Below are positions 50,901 through 62,054 of a DNA stretch of 64,000 nucleotides, in pieces. The notes under the pieces are model-generated. The model was not told the origin of the DNA. It was given only the letters and a program-made list of their open reading frames with translations, and made no database searches. Within the stretch, counting starts at the first letter, position 1; each line of letters begins with the position of its first letter. The stretch is taken from NCBI GenBank assembly GCA_039566865.1, contig CM076948.1, positions 14,519,001 to 14,583,000 on the forward strand. Direction: 5' to 3'. The stretch is from Aurelia coerulea (taxonomy: Eukaryota > Cnidaria > Scyphozoa > Semaeostomeae > Ulmaridae). A program made the position numbers and the translations under genes.

Positions 50901-52312
50901 CCATGCATAATTTTTCTGCTTTTTCTCAACTTTCCCAGGTTTTAGGACTCAGGTTAAGGATAGAGTATGAGCCCCTAATTTCTTTCCTATGGATTGCGTT
51001 CTCTAACGGGTAAAGACAACCCATTTTCATTGTTTGGTATAGAACGCAATGCTTGGAGAGAGAAGAGGGGCCATGCATAATTTCTCTGCTTTTTCTCAAC
51101 TTTCCCAGGTTTTAGGACTCAGGTTAAGGATAGAGTATGAGCCCCTAATTTCTTTCCTATGGATTGCGTTCTCTAACGGGTAAAGACAGCCCATTTTCAT
51201 TGTTTGGTATAGAACGCAATGCTTGGAGGGAGAAGAGGGGCCATGCATAATTTTTCTGCTTTTTTTCAACTTTCCCAGGTTTTAGGACTCAGGTTAAGGA
51301 TAGAGTATGAGCCCCTAATTTCTTTCCTATGGATTGCGTTCTCTAACGGGTAAAGACAGCCCATTTTCATTGTTTGGTATAGAACGCAATGCTTGGAGGG
51401 AGAAGAGGGGCCATGCATAATTTTTCTGCTTTTTCTCAACTTTCCCAGGTTTTAGGACTCAGGTTAAGGATAGAGTATGAGCCCCTAATTTCTTTCCTAT
51501 GGATTGCGTTCTCTAACGGGTAAAGATTGCCCATTTTCATTGTTTGGTATAGAACGCAATGCTTGGAGGGAGAAGAGGGGCCATGCATAATTTTTCTGCT
51601 TTTTCTCAACTTTCCCAGGTTTTAGGACTCAGGTTAAGGATAGAGTGTGAGCCCCTAATTTCTTTCCTATGGATTGCGTTCTCTAACGGGTAAAGACAGC
51701 CCATTTTCATTGTTTGGTATAGAACGCAATGCTTGGAGGGAGAAGAGGGGCCATGCATAATTTATCTCTTTTTTCTCAATTTTCCCAGGTTTTAGGACTC
51801 AGGTTAAGTATAGAGTATGAGCCCCTAATTTCTTTCCTATGGATTGCGTTCTCTAACGGGTAAAGACTGCCCATTTTCATTGTTTGGTATAGAACGCAAT
51901 GCTTGGAGGGAGAAGAGGGGCCATGTATAATTTATCTCTTTTTTCTCAATTTTCCCAGGTTTTAGGACTCAGGTTAAGGATAGAGTATGAGCCCCTAATT
52001 TCTTTCCTATGGATTGCGTTCTCTAACGGGTAAAGACTGCCCATTTTCATTGTTTGGTATAGAACGCAATGCTTGGAGGGAGAAGAGGGGCCATGCATAA
52101 TTTTTCTGCTTTTTCTCAACTTTCCCAGGTTTTAGGACTCAGGTTAAGGATAGAGTGTGAGCCCCTAATTTCTTTCCTATGGATTGCGTTCTCTAACGGG
52201 TAAAGACAGCCCATTTTCATTGTTTGGTATAGAACGCAATGCTTGGAGGGAGAAGAGGGGCCTTCATAATTTTTCTGCTTTTTCTCAACTTTCCTAGGTT
52301 TTAGGACTTAGC
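35945..52312 (-). repeat. 170-bp tandem array, right arm, about 96 copies
   Basis: Same monomer as 8019-15380 in inverse orientation. Rare variants recur at multiples of 170 bp, showing duplicated blocks. 'aattcctttcc' appears near 40110 and 45890 (5,780 bp = 34 monomers). 'cctgtggattgcg' appears near 41480, 47260, 47940 and 49640 (5,780, 680 and 1,700 bp). A 6-bp deletion ('cattttcatttatagaac') is shared by monomers near 50357 and 50861. The 80-codon frames at 42370, 46449, 48829 and 50523 are incidental. Confidence 0.95.
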
Positions 52313-53137
52313 TTGATAAGTGAATTTTAAATGTGTATTTTCAATTTCTTTGTTTTTACATTTTCCATAATTGTCATCAAGTTATGCTTTTCCATGTTCT
52401 TTTAATTGCAAAGAGAATATGGGTTTCCTTTTCTTGTTGGCGTATGATCTCCTTTTAGAAAATCAGTTTTCGAAGAACGCAGTGACACTTCTATTCTGGC
52501 TTATGCTCTTTTGATAAGAATACTATATATTTTGTCCAGCCTCCATATTCTTAAGGAATATTTGTTAACATATTCTTAAATTATTCTTTCGAATCTGTTA
52601 TGGTTGCAGGGGAACAAAGTTAAAAGAAATGGCATGTAATTAGGAGGAAATCGTCAAAGGACAGAAAAAATTAAGCATTTATAACAATAAAAATGTTCTT
52701 AACTATTATAAAGTTTGAAACATTTCTTTTGAAAAAATGAGATGCGTCTCTCGCGCAATTCTCGCTTATCAACATCGCAAAACAGGCAACGGTTGAAAAA
52801 TGAGACACAAATATAGGAGCTGAGGCTGAGCAATATTTTTATCATTTTCTTAAGGTTTGGATGAGTCTGAGCCCTAATCTTCATACAAGCAATATTCTTT
52901 TATAAAAAGAGTGTAGGTGCTTTATAGAAGGGTCCGTAATGATCATTCTATTTCACATTCCCTGCATGTAAACTGTCTGCAAAAACAAACTTTTTACTCC
53001 AAGGAGAGCCTATAAAAAGGAAAACCTGGGCGAGGGTGATGCCTTGACGAGGCGCTCAGGCTTTCCACTAAATTCACCCTGCAATATTTGAAGGTTAGAA
53101 AAGTAGATTTTTAGTTTAATTGTTGAAATAAAATTCT
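52313..53137. other. Outer unique part of the right arm, nothing coding recognised
   Basis: Inverted counterpart of 7189-8018, almost identical by eye. Confidence 0.4.
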
Positions 53138-53473
53138 TTAATGTTGTAAATGTGATTCTTTGATGATATTGCGTGTATGGATACTACTTTGCCGAGTAAT
53201 ACTGGTTTTTACTGTTTTTAATGATGTTATTAAAAAGAAGATACTGTACGCTTGTAAGAAGACGGTATTTAGATGCCTGTTAGTAATAATATGTAGATTA
53301 TCAATACGAAGAAATGACAATGCATGAGAAACAACGACTTTGTATTTGTTATTTGCCTTATTCTCTTTGAGTCGTTGATGGCACTCATTTCTTGCCAGAT
53401 AAAGTAGAGAGAATTGCGTTTGAGCTTGAGCAACCCCCGTCAGTGTTAATGAAATAACGAGGACTTGATTCAC
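53138..53473 (-). CDS. Hypothetical 111-codon frame in the right arm tip
   Basis: Counterpart of the frame at 6853-7188, intact and of the same length. It begins MNQVLVISLTLTGVAQ and differs at eight residues. No domain is recognised, and selection cannot be judged from two copies. Confidence 0.15.
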   Translation of the reverse strand: MNQVLVISLTLTGVAQAQTQFSLLYLARNECHQRLKENKANNKYKVVVSHALSFLRIDNLHIITNRHLNTVFLQAYSIFFLITSLKTVKTSITRQSSIHTRNIIKESHLQH

Positions 53474-53639
53474 ATCAAGTGAAACAAACGGCTTGACGAA
53501 ACCCCTGTCAGAAGACTCGAAGGATGAAAATCAAATAGATCATGAATGCGTCTTTCGGAAAACGGGAACCCCCGTCATACCAACATAGTCTAATAGTAGA
53601 AGCCGCCGCGCGGCAAAATCCAATTCATCGCTTGCGGTA

Positions 53640-54060
53640 AATTGAGCCCGATATTTTATAGGGCCCCATTCTTTATCGGGCCCTATTTTTTATGGGATCC
53701 GATAATTTATAGGACCCGATGAAATATCGGATCCGATAATTTATGGGACCCGATGAAATATCGGATCCGATAAAAGATGGGGCCCGACTTTCTTGCTGTA
53801 TATTTATAGAAATCGGACCCGATAATTTTCATTTAAATGATTTATAAAAATGATTTAAATGCTTTATGCCAAAATTGTTGCAATTGAAATCCAATACCTT
53901 TTAGATGAATATTATAAATATATAGCCCCATTGTTGATGAATATAGATGTTTTGCATAGAGAATATATAATCGGATCCGATCATTTTGCAACGGATCCGA
54001 TGATATTTCAAAATCGGATCCGATGAAAGTATTGAAGAAATCGAGCTCGAAATATGAAAT
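53640..54060. promoter_or_regulatory. Subterminal cluster of TCGnnnnCGA palindromes, right tip
   Basis: Inverted counterpart of 6293-6684 with the same type of sites (TCGGATCCGA, TCGGGTCC, GGGCCC variants) and at least one additional repeated unit. Confidence 0.6.
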
Positions 54061-54108
54061 CGAGCTAGAAAATCACTAAAAAAATAAAGAACCGAATATT
54101 CCATCATA

Positions 54109-54114
54109 TTTCTC
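54109..54114 (+). repeat. Right target-site duplicate (TTTCTC) of the giant foldback
   Basis: Directly follows the right terminus ...CCGAATATTCCATCATA and matches 6229-6234. Satellite continues with 'tcatcaattaacttccc'. Confidence 0.85.
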
Positions 54115-55450
54115 TCATCAATTAACTTCCCTTAGAGCTGTGATTTATTGTTAAAACTACCATTCTTTTGAACTTTACTGAAGCCATTAGTTTCTTTTTA
54201 AGGCTCATTTTAGCTTTATTGCATTGGTCTAAAATCTTCTAATTTACCCCTTTTCTCTAAAAAAATGGTTTTTGAAATTAATAAATATCAAAAATTGCTA
54301 TTCTAGTTGCTCTAATTTCGAGTATAAGAACTGGTTCAAATACCGATCTTGAAAACTTCTCCTCAGCTATTAAACTCTTTCAGAGCTCGGTATTACTGTT
54401 GCTTTTACTTATTTGTGATATATTACCACAACATTTAGTTTCTACTTAAGAAATGTCTTTGTGATAATGCATTTGAAAGAAATATTCAATCGAAATCTCC
54501 ATTGATGAGGAAAACACAATTCGCGCATAAAAAGTGTAAATTAAAGTTTTTTATTTCCTACATCTTGGAATCACAGGAGTTGTTCAGGTGCCTTTCTTTA
54601 ATCCTTTTTCTCATCTATAAAATTCCCTTAGGGCTCTGATTTAGTGTTGCAGCTACCATTCTTTGAAGCTTTACTAAAGCTATAGTTTTCTTTCTAATGC
54701 CAATAAGATCTACAGCATTCGACTAAATTCTTCAAAGGAAGTGTCTCTGCTCTTAGATAAGACACCAATTTTTACATGAAAAATGAAACTTATACTTTTT
54801 TAGTTGCTACATTATAGAGTTACAAGAGTGTTGCAGTTAGCTTTCATTGCACCTTTCTCTCAGCAATTAACTGTCCTTAGAGCTGTGATTTATTGTTAAA
54901 ACTACCATTCTTTTGAACTTTACTGAAGCCATTAGTTTCTTTTTAAGGCTCATTTTAGCTTTATTGCATTTGTCTAAAATCTTCTAATGTACCCCTTTTC
55001 TTTGAAAAAATGGTTTTTGAAAACAATAAATATCAAAATTGCAATTCTAGTTGCTCTAATTTCGAGTATAAGAAGTGGTTCAAATACCGATCTTGAAACC
55101 TTTTCCTCAGCTATTAAACTCTTTCAGAGCTCGGTATTACTGTTGCTTTTACTTATTTGTGATATATTACCACAAAAATTAGTTTCTACTTAAGAAATGT
55201 CTTTGTGATAAGGCATTTGAAAGAAATATTCAATCGAAATCTCCATTGATAAGGAAAACACAATTCGCGCATAAAAAGTGTAAATTAAAGTTTTTTATTT
55301 CCTACATTTTGGAATCACAGGAGTTGTTCAGGTGCCTTTCTTTAATCCTTTTTCTCAGCTATTAACTTCACTTAGAGCTCTGATTTAGTGTTGCAGCTAC
55401 CATTCTTCGAACCTTAACTAAAGTTATAGTTTTCTTTCTAATGTCAATAT
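54115..55450 (+). repeat. Satellite, nearly two 750-bp units
   Basis: Same satellite and orientation as the left flank. It ends at 'gtcaatataa', the same unit position at which the (AAT)n insertion begins at 888. Confidence 0.85.
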
Positions 55451-55594
<144 letters not shown>

Positions 55595-55633
55595 GCCTGC
55601 TGCGTTAACCACAGTTACTGACGTAACTGCTCG
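55595..55633 (-). repeat. Inverted A1-like end of split-repeat element 2
   Basis: 39 bp whose complement is identical to 59188-59226. It contains the perfect stem CAGTTAC-GTCA-GTAACTG. On the minus strand it directly follows satellite '...aatgtaaat', just as a left end inserted in the satellite would. Confidence 0.65.
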
Positions 55634-56003
55634 ATTTACATTTTTTATGCGCAAATTGTCTTTTCGTTCTAAATGGAGATTTTGATTGAATATTTCTTTC
55701 AAATGCATTATCACAAAGACATTTCTTAAGTAGAAACTAAATTTTGTGGTAATATATCACAAATAAGTAAAAGCAGCAGTAATACCGAGCTCTGAAAGAG
55801 TTTAATAGCTGAGGAAAAGTTTTCATGATCGGTATTTGAACCACTTCTTATACTCGAAATTAGAGCAATTAGAATAGCAATTTTGATATTTATCGTTTTC
55901 AAAAACCATTTTTTTAGAGAAAAGGCGTACATTAAAAGATTTTAGACAAATGCAATAAAGCTAAAATGAGCCTTAAAAAGAAACTAATGACTTCAGTAAA
56001 GTG
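55634..56003 (-). repeat. Inverted satellite fragment
   Basis: 370 bp of satellite in the reverse orientation to the rest of the window. With 55451-55633 it forms an inverted block next to the second split-repeat element. Confidence 0.8.
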
Positions 56004-57420
56004 AGCAAACAAAGAAGTTCATTCCCCCTTACAGCTATACTTATTACAGTGTGTTTTTAATACCAATTAAAAGTCTGGTTATGCTTGCACAAAGTCATAT
56101 TCGTTGGTTATATTCTGCCATTCATTTTACAATTATGTCTTGTTTTATTTACAATGGATAACAAAAGAAGTCACACATGACGGCAAGTTCCCTTTATATA
56201 CATTGTTTTTTCTAGGTTTATGGCCATCAGGCCCGTAGGAAGTGGGGGGGGGGGGGTAGGGGGGGCTATTGAAATTTATGTGCACTGTTATGTTTGTCAT
56301 CAACACAGCAACCAGCTCTTTGTGGTTGATTAATGTCATGGCTTTTGAAAATGGTAGAACAACAAACTTACTGTAGACATCATGAGGTATCCCAGGGATT
56401 TCAACTTTCTCATGTTTTAGTTGTTACAACGCAATATTCAAGAACTGACAGTTGGCTCACTGTACAATCTGTACAACAAGTTCATCTTATCAGCTGCACA
56501 AGACCCCTATGCAGAATGTCTCAGAATCATGTGCAGTAAGAAGCCATAACATCTTCCAGCATATTCGCAATTTGAAAGCAAACCCTCCTTATTTTATAAC
56601 CCCAACTTATTCTCGCCAGTGTATCACTTTCACAACCTTAGATCTGATTTGCTCTCAGAGAAGCACAAGAAATATGTTATGTGACACACAACAATGACCA
56701 ATTTTTGTCATCTTTGACATTTTGGCAATCCACCCCCCCCTTTTATCTGCCCCACCCTCCTTTGTTTTTCTTGCAGATACAGTAGACTGCCAACAATTCT
56801 GCGTAGTCTCAGGCAATACAAAAGATTGAAGACTTCTTAAGGATCCATTGATCTATCTTATACTATTAATGTACAATAACCAAATATATCGTTATTTTGC
56901 ACAGGTTTGTTAATGGTTAGCTACGACAATCTTGATCCATAGTGGGTATATCAATGTTTAAGCCTGCACTAGACGTATGAATAATATATTCAAAGATGAT
57001 AGATTAATAACTACGAAGCAACAACAAAAGTACGTCAGGAGCTCCAATATACAAGGTTTATTACACCCCAGCCCCTATTCAGCTATCCCCACCCCTCTCT
57101 CTATCTTGTGATCTGCAGGTTCATACAAAAGGAATTAATCATTTACGTGGCCAGTAGTGTATCGGTTACAAAGAAGTATAGAAACTTCAAGATGTGCAAC
57201 CCAAATGTCCACCTCTCCACCCCTCTTCCTTTGTTTCTTGCAAGTTAAGCAAGTTCACAACTTTAATGCCTGAACGTTACTGGCTAACAACCAGAATTTA
57301 ATTCCTTGCAAGAAAAGAAGTGCGAAAGTAAAGGAAAAGAATATAAATCTTGCAGTTCAATTCTCCCTAAGTCACCACCTCCTCCTCTTTATGCATCGTT
57401 GTGTGTTTGTCTATTTGCAG

Positions 57421-57545
57421 GTCCAACAGTCAACCAGCTCGATGCAAAGCCTCTCCGGCAACAAACAAATACAGACTTAATTGCCGAAAAATGTTCACAA
57501 CAAAATGTCACAGAAATACAACAGAATGAAATTGTTATCAAATAG
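57421..57545 (+). pseudogene. Exon-like segment A, unknown product
   Basis: Preceded by a strong acceptor-like tract (tgtgtgtttgtctatttgcag). The open frame encodes about 41 residues starting GPTVNQLDAKPLRQQ, rich in Gln and Asn, ending in TAG. It could be a terminal exon or exon fragment. No family is recognised. Confidence 0.25.
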
Positions 57546-57854
57546 GAAGATCAGCTAAACCAGCCTCAAAAGTATCCACAAAATGCTGCAAAATTTCTAC
57601 AAATAAGGATTGGCTAAAAATTATTAGCACCAGCTTGTGTATCCTGTTGTTGAGTAACTGCTCCGAAATGGAGAATTAGCTTCATATTATTATTATTAGC
57701 CTCACACCTGTACACAGTCAAAGCATATCAATATACACACCCATTTTGTCCCACTCTTCTCTAAATTCTTCTTTGTTGCAGCTAATGTCCCTCGATTAAA
57801 GCCAAAAGTTATTCTTAGAACAGCATATGCTCGCCTTTCTTCTCCTTTCAACAG

Positions 57855-57974
57855 GTCGACTGGGTTGCAAGATACACAGCTCAAAGGAGACCATATACAA
57901 CCGCCTGTGTCAGTCATTCCATGAAGGATCCAACCATGAAAAGAGACTTTACAAAGACATTCCGTATACATGAG
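57855..57974 (+). pseudogene. Exon-like segment B, unknown product
   Basis: Bounded by an acceptor-like tract (cttctcctttcaacag) and a donor-like GAG|gtactt. It is exactly 120 bp with one frame open throughout, 40 codons from VDWVARYTAQRRPY to KRDFTKTFRIHE. The composition looks like a real soluble protein and the length keeps phase. I do not recognise the family. It may be a captured host exon. Confidence 0.35.
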
Positions 57975-58696
57975 GTACTTATTAGTTATCAGGTGAAAGG
58001 ATTAAAGAAAATGTGGCCAAAAGGCTAATAATTTTGTGAAATGAAAAGGTGAGGGAAAGTCTTGTGATTAATAGTAAAAAACAAAACAAACAAAAAACAA
58101 AGATTTAAAGCATAATCTGAAAGAATATAAAGAGAACTCAATATGTTCCCACCCAAAAAAAAGAGACCAGGAAGCAAAGCATCTCCTAACCATAAAAACA
58201 ATGAGGGCCAATACCACTTGGTGATCCCACTTCCAAAGCAAATCTAGCTCACCTCTTCCAAATATAAAACAAAGTTGCTCATAATTGGGGAGATAACAAG
58301 TTAATGCTATCAAACGAAAAGAGGAATGGATGTATAAAAATGGTAAATGAACATTGAATAGAAAATAGCCAAATTCAAGCTCTCCACCCAGAAACTCACT
58401 TGAAACATGTTCAAGCAAATACTGTATCGCAGACATGTAACAAGAACATTGCAACATTGAAGGTTGTTATAGGATTGGTGCCACAATGAAGCAGCAGTGA
58501 CAGAACTGCCATACCATCTTATCATGGTTTTGAATTCCTGGTCCAATGTTGAGCTTACCGCATTAAATAGGGAAACCTACTGTGAAATAGTTAATGGATC
58601 TCATACAAGGTCGATCTCCACCCCAATGGCTGGCAGCCCCAGGAGATAATCAATTGCATGTGGTAGCCTTGGGAGAACTTTGGCGGTCATGGCCAC

Positions 58697-59187
58697 CTTC
58701 AGGTGGCACTTAAATTATTTACGGAATCCCAGATTGGATTCAGTACTCAAACCAATGGTTCTGTTCCGCCCATTACCGACCCCTTTCACTCTGCAACCAA
58801 GAAGTGTTGCAACGTTAGGGCCTCCGGTATAAAGTGTCCGCCCAATACCGACCCCTTTCACTCTGCAACCAAGAAGTGTTGCAACGTTAGGGCCTCCGGT
58901 AAAAGTATCCGCACACTACCGACCCCTTTCACTCTGCAACCAAGAAGTGTTGCAACGTTAGGGCCTCCGGTAAAAGTTACGTATGTATTTACCTTTATGA
59001 TCACTTTCGTTCATCAATAGTTTCGTTTGTTTCCTGAAAGTTTACAATGATATTTCGTTCATCGTTCATCAACAGTTTCGTTTGTTTGCTGAAAGTTTTC
59101 AATGATATTTCGTGAAAGATACAACCCCAAGTACTGCCACATGCCTCGTATTCCTTAGTGTTCTCTATTGTGCCGCACTGGGTTAAT
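58697..59187 (+). repeat. B1 repeat of split-repeat element 2
   Basis: Begins 'cttcaggtggcacttaaatt', repeated at 59433. Contains three copies of a 71-72-bp subrepeat (ACCGACCCCTTTCACTCTGC at 58775, 58847 and 58918) and ends 'gccgcactgggttaat'. Confidence 0.8.
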
Positions 59188-59226
59188 CGAGCAGTTACGT
59201 CAGTAACTGTGGTTAACGCAGCAGGC
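59188..59226 (+). repeat. A2 repeat of split-repeat element 2
   Basis: 39 bp directly abutting B1 and identical to the complement of 55595-55633. Includes a 7-bp stem and a TGACGTAA-like box on the minus strand. Confidence 0.7.
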
Positions 59227-59432
59227 ACAATGTTTTGTCAAAGTCAATCATGCATTACTTCCTGACTCATGATTCGTCGTGTCGTTGAGCTGGGTTCATA
59301 TCCTAGCCTAAGAGTTCATACTAAAGACCATTTTCCTCACCCTCCCTCCCCTTAAAAATTTGTTTTGTTACCTTCTTGGGTTGTATCTAAATCCCCCACA
59401 AAGTTGCATTAGTAGGGTACGGTCCACGCCAA
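59227..59432 (+). other. Spacer between A2 and B2 of element 2
   Basis: 206 bp occurring once, no recognised content. Confidence 0.5.
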
Positions 59433-60073
59433 CTTCAGGTGGCACTTAAATTATTTACGGAATCCCAGATTGGATTCAGTACTCAAACCAATGGTTCTGT
59501 TCCGCCCATTACCAACCCCTTTCACTCTGCAACCAAGAAGTGTTGCAACATTAGGGCCTCCGGTATAAAGTGTCCGCCCATTACCGACCCCTTTCACTCT
59601 GCAACCAAGAAGTGTTGCAACGTTAGGGCCTCCGGTATGAAGTGTCCGCCCATTACCGACCCCTTTCACTCTACTCTGCAACCAAGAAGTGTTGCAACGT
59701 TAGGGCCTCCGGTATAAAGTGTCCGCGCGTTACCGACCCCTTTCACTCTGCAACCAAGAAGTGTTGCAACGTTAGGGCCTCCGGTATAAAGTGTCCGCCC
59801 ATTACCGACCCCTTTCACTCTGAAACCAAGAAGTGTTGCAACGTTAGGGCCTCCGGTAAAAGTTACTTATGTATTTACCTTTATGATCACGTTCGTTCAT
59901 CAATAGTTTCGTTTGTTTCCTGAAAGTTTACAATGAGATTTCGTTCATCGTTCATCAATAGTTTCGTTTGTTTGCTGAAAGTTTTCAATGATATTTCGTG
60001 AAAGATACAACCCCAAGTACTGCCACATGCCTCGCATTCCTTAGTGTTCTCTATTGTGCCGCACTGGGTTAAT
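59433..60073 (+). repeat. B2 repeat of split-repeat element 2
   Basis: Second copy of the B repeat, about 150 bp longer than B1 because it holds five 72-bp subrepeats (59511, 59583, 59655, 59732 and 59804), one with a 5-bp duplication. The subrepeat is a multiple of three and reads open on both strands (plus-strand unit DPFHSATKKCCNVRASG), but no start context or domain supports a gene. Confidence 0.8.
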
Positions 60074-60463
60074 TAAAGTTTTTTAGTAGCTACATTATAG
60101 AGTTACAAGAGTGGTGCAGATGCCTTTCTTTAATCCTTTTTCTCGGCTATTAACTTCCCTTAGAGCTCTGACTTAGTGTTACAGCTACCATAATTTGAAG
60201 CTTCACTAAAGCTATACGTTTCTTTCTAATGTCAATATAAGATCTACAGCATTCGACTAAATTCTTCAAAGGAAGTGTCTCTGCTCTTAGATAAGACACC
60301 AATTTGTACATAAAAAATGTCACTTATAGTTTTTTAGTTGCTACATTATAGAGTTACAAAAGTGGTGCAGTTAGCTTTCATCAAACCTTTTTCCCAGCAA
60401 TTAACTTCCCTTAGAGCTGTGATTTAGTGTTAAAGCTACCATTCTTTTGAACTTTACTAAAGC
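60074..60463 (+). repeat. Satellite fragment
   Basis: Half a satellite unit in the standard orientation between element 2 and the LINE. Its last 53 bp (60411-60463) are repeated after the LINE. Confidence 0.85.
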
Positions 60464-62054
60464 AAGGGTTTGGAAGATTGCAAGGGTTTCGCCTATCTAT
60501 AAGGATGGCAATATAGAATATAGATATAATTATAGGCCTATTTCTGTACTTCCTGTTATGTGACGTTTGTTTGAGAAGATTATTTTTGATCAAATGTATA
60601 AGTACTTCGTTGCAAACAAATTATTCTTCTCAAACCAATCGGGTTTCAGGGCTTTGCACTCTGTACTGACATGCTTGCTGAAATGTACCAATGATTGGTA
60701 CATGAATTTTGACAAAGGCCTCTATACAGGGGTTATATTCATTGACTTGAAGAAAGCGTTCGACACTGTTGATCACGATATTCTGATTGCGAAGCTATGT
60801 CATTATGGAGTTGCTGGCAGGGAACTCGATTGGTTTAAATCATATGTGAGTAATCGAAAACAATGTTGCAAGGTAAACGGCCATGTTTCTAAACTACAAG
60901 ATATCAAATGTGGAGTACTTCAGGGCTCTTGCCTTGGTCCACTCCTATTTTTGATATAAGTTAATGACTTGCCGTTTGCCTTGGACAGAACTATGGCCAC
61001 AATGTATGCAGATAATACGAGCATTTCTTACTCCTCGAGATCTGTTACTGATTTGACCCAAGTCATAAATACTGATCTAGATAGCATTCGCTTATGGTTA
61101 GAGGGTAATAAACTTTCTCTAAATGTTGCCAAAACTCAAAACATTATTCTGGGTTCTGGAGTACGATTGCAAAGTCTTGGACGAAACGATGATACGACTA
61201 GTCCCAACTTTCAAATCAATGATGATAGGATAGCCTTTAAAAGTAATGTGAAATATCTCGGTGTAGAAATTGATTCCCAACTAAGTTGGAAAGAACATAT
61301 CACTGTCGCACTCAGTAAGATTTCACGAAGAGTAGGAATTTCTGTCTTTAGAGACTGTCCAGAAAATGTATTTAGGCATAGTAGAACCACACATCAGATA
61401 TTGTTGCTCGGTCTGGGGTTGCACTGGCGATACAGTCCTACAGAAGCTCCAAAAAATACAGAATCCAGCTGCTCGCATCGTTACAAACAGTCCTTTTGAC
61501 AAAGCATCACTGCCGTTTATTTCTCAACTTGGGTGGCTAAATATAAAAGAAATTATTGATTTCGAAACTGCAACCATGGTTTATAAATCGCTCCATGGAC
61601 TAGCTCCTCCTTACATGCAGGACATGTTTCACAAACTGTCTGATTGTAGGAACAGAGTCCTACGGAGTACGGAAACAGATCTTGAGATTCCACGTTATAA
61701 AACATCTAATGGGCAACGAAGCTTTTCGTATCGCGGAGTGACTGTTTGGAACCAATTGAGCCCCGTCACTGGCGATTTTTAAAAACCGGCTCAAGACCTT
61801 TTTGAAAAGTCGTAGATATATCCCCGGATGAGGACTATTACATCGAAACCAGTGTTTGGTCAATTTTTCTTTTCTCTTCAAATTGAGATTTTCTTCCTTG
61901 TTTTTATTTTAGAGTTTATATCATAGATACACCATGTAATTAGGTTAGATTTTATTGATTTTTTTTAGCAGGGCACATTGTAAAACAGTTCTCTTATATA
62001 TAAACTGAATGTCTTACCCTGGGTAAATAATTAGAAATGAAAAATGAAATAAAA
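60464..62054 (+). mobile_element. 5'-truncated CR1/L2-like LINE
   Basis: 1.6-kb non-LTR retrotransposon inserted in the satellite, flanked by a 53-bp direct repeat (60411-60463 and 62055-62107, one mismatch visible). It carries the RT palm onward and a 3' untranslated region ending 'gggtaaataattag' and 'gaaataaaa'. The 5' part including endonuclease is missing. Confidence 0.8.
60480..61830 (+). pseudogene. LINE reverse transcriptase (Jockey/CR1/L2-type), broken
   Basis: The frame enters at ARVSPIYKDGNIEYRYNYRP, the RT fingers region. Palm motif A is FIDLKKAFDTVDH, motif B CGVLQGSCLGPLLFL, and motif C MYADNTSI, where the expected DD is DN, which should abolish catalysis. Further on are LWLEGNKLSLNVAKT and KYLGVEIDSQLSWKEHI, then YLGIVEPHIRYCCSVWGC and LAPPYMQDMF in the C-terminal region. 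Breaks: TGA at 60561-60563, TAA at 60957-60959, a frameshift at about 61366, and a stop at 61780 with the usual FKNRLKTFL end in another frame. The element synthesised cDNA for retrotransposition when intact; this copy is dead. Confidence 0.85.

Larger units (their letters stand above)
32720..54108 (-). repeat. Right inverted-repeat arm of the giant foldback
   Basis: 21,389 bp, inverted copy of 6235-18608. The excess of about 9.0 kb over the left arm equals about 53 extra 170-bp monomers. The tip contains one extra subterminal unit ('atcgggtcccataaattatc' plus a TCGGATCCGA site) compared with the left tip. Confidence 0.9.
56004..58696. other. Internal region of split-repeat element 2, exon-like content
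   Basis: 2.7 kb, close to the internal length of element 1. Several polypyrimidine-AG tracts resembling splice acceptors occur, ending at 56776, 57118, 57420, 57781 and 57854. Two exon-like segments are listed separately. The minus-strand frame at 58068-58457 (129 codons) is hydrophobic and unlikely to be real. Confidence 0.4.
55595..60073 (+). mobile_element. Split-direct-repeat element 2, rearranged at its left end
   Basis: Right-hand part shows B1 (58697-59187), A2 (59188-59226), a 206-bp spacer (59227-59432) and B2 (59433-60073), the same order as element 1 but unrelated sequence. The circle-type junction is GGGTTAAT|CGAGCAG. B2 ends GGGTTAAT against satellite 'taaagtttttt', and the A1-like end reads satellite 'gtaaat|CGAGCAG'. 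The satellite elsewhere reads 'gtaaattaaagtttttt'. Crossover in the shared AAT explains both ends with no target duplication. The A1 end is inverted with its satellite flank, so an inversion or deletion followed insertion. No recombinase or RT is recognised inside. Confidence 0.55.

Noticed and set aside
58068..58457. 129-codon hydrophobic minus-strand frame
   Set aside because: Phe/Leu/Cys-rich with Tyr/Phe-rich tail, typical of the antisense of AT-rich DNA. No homology recognised and it overlaps another frame.
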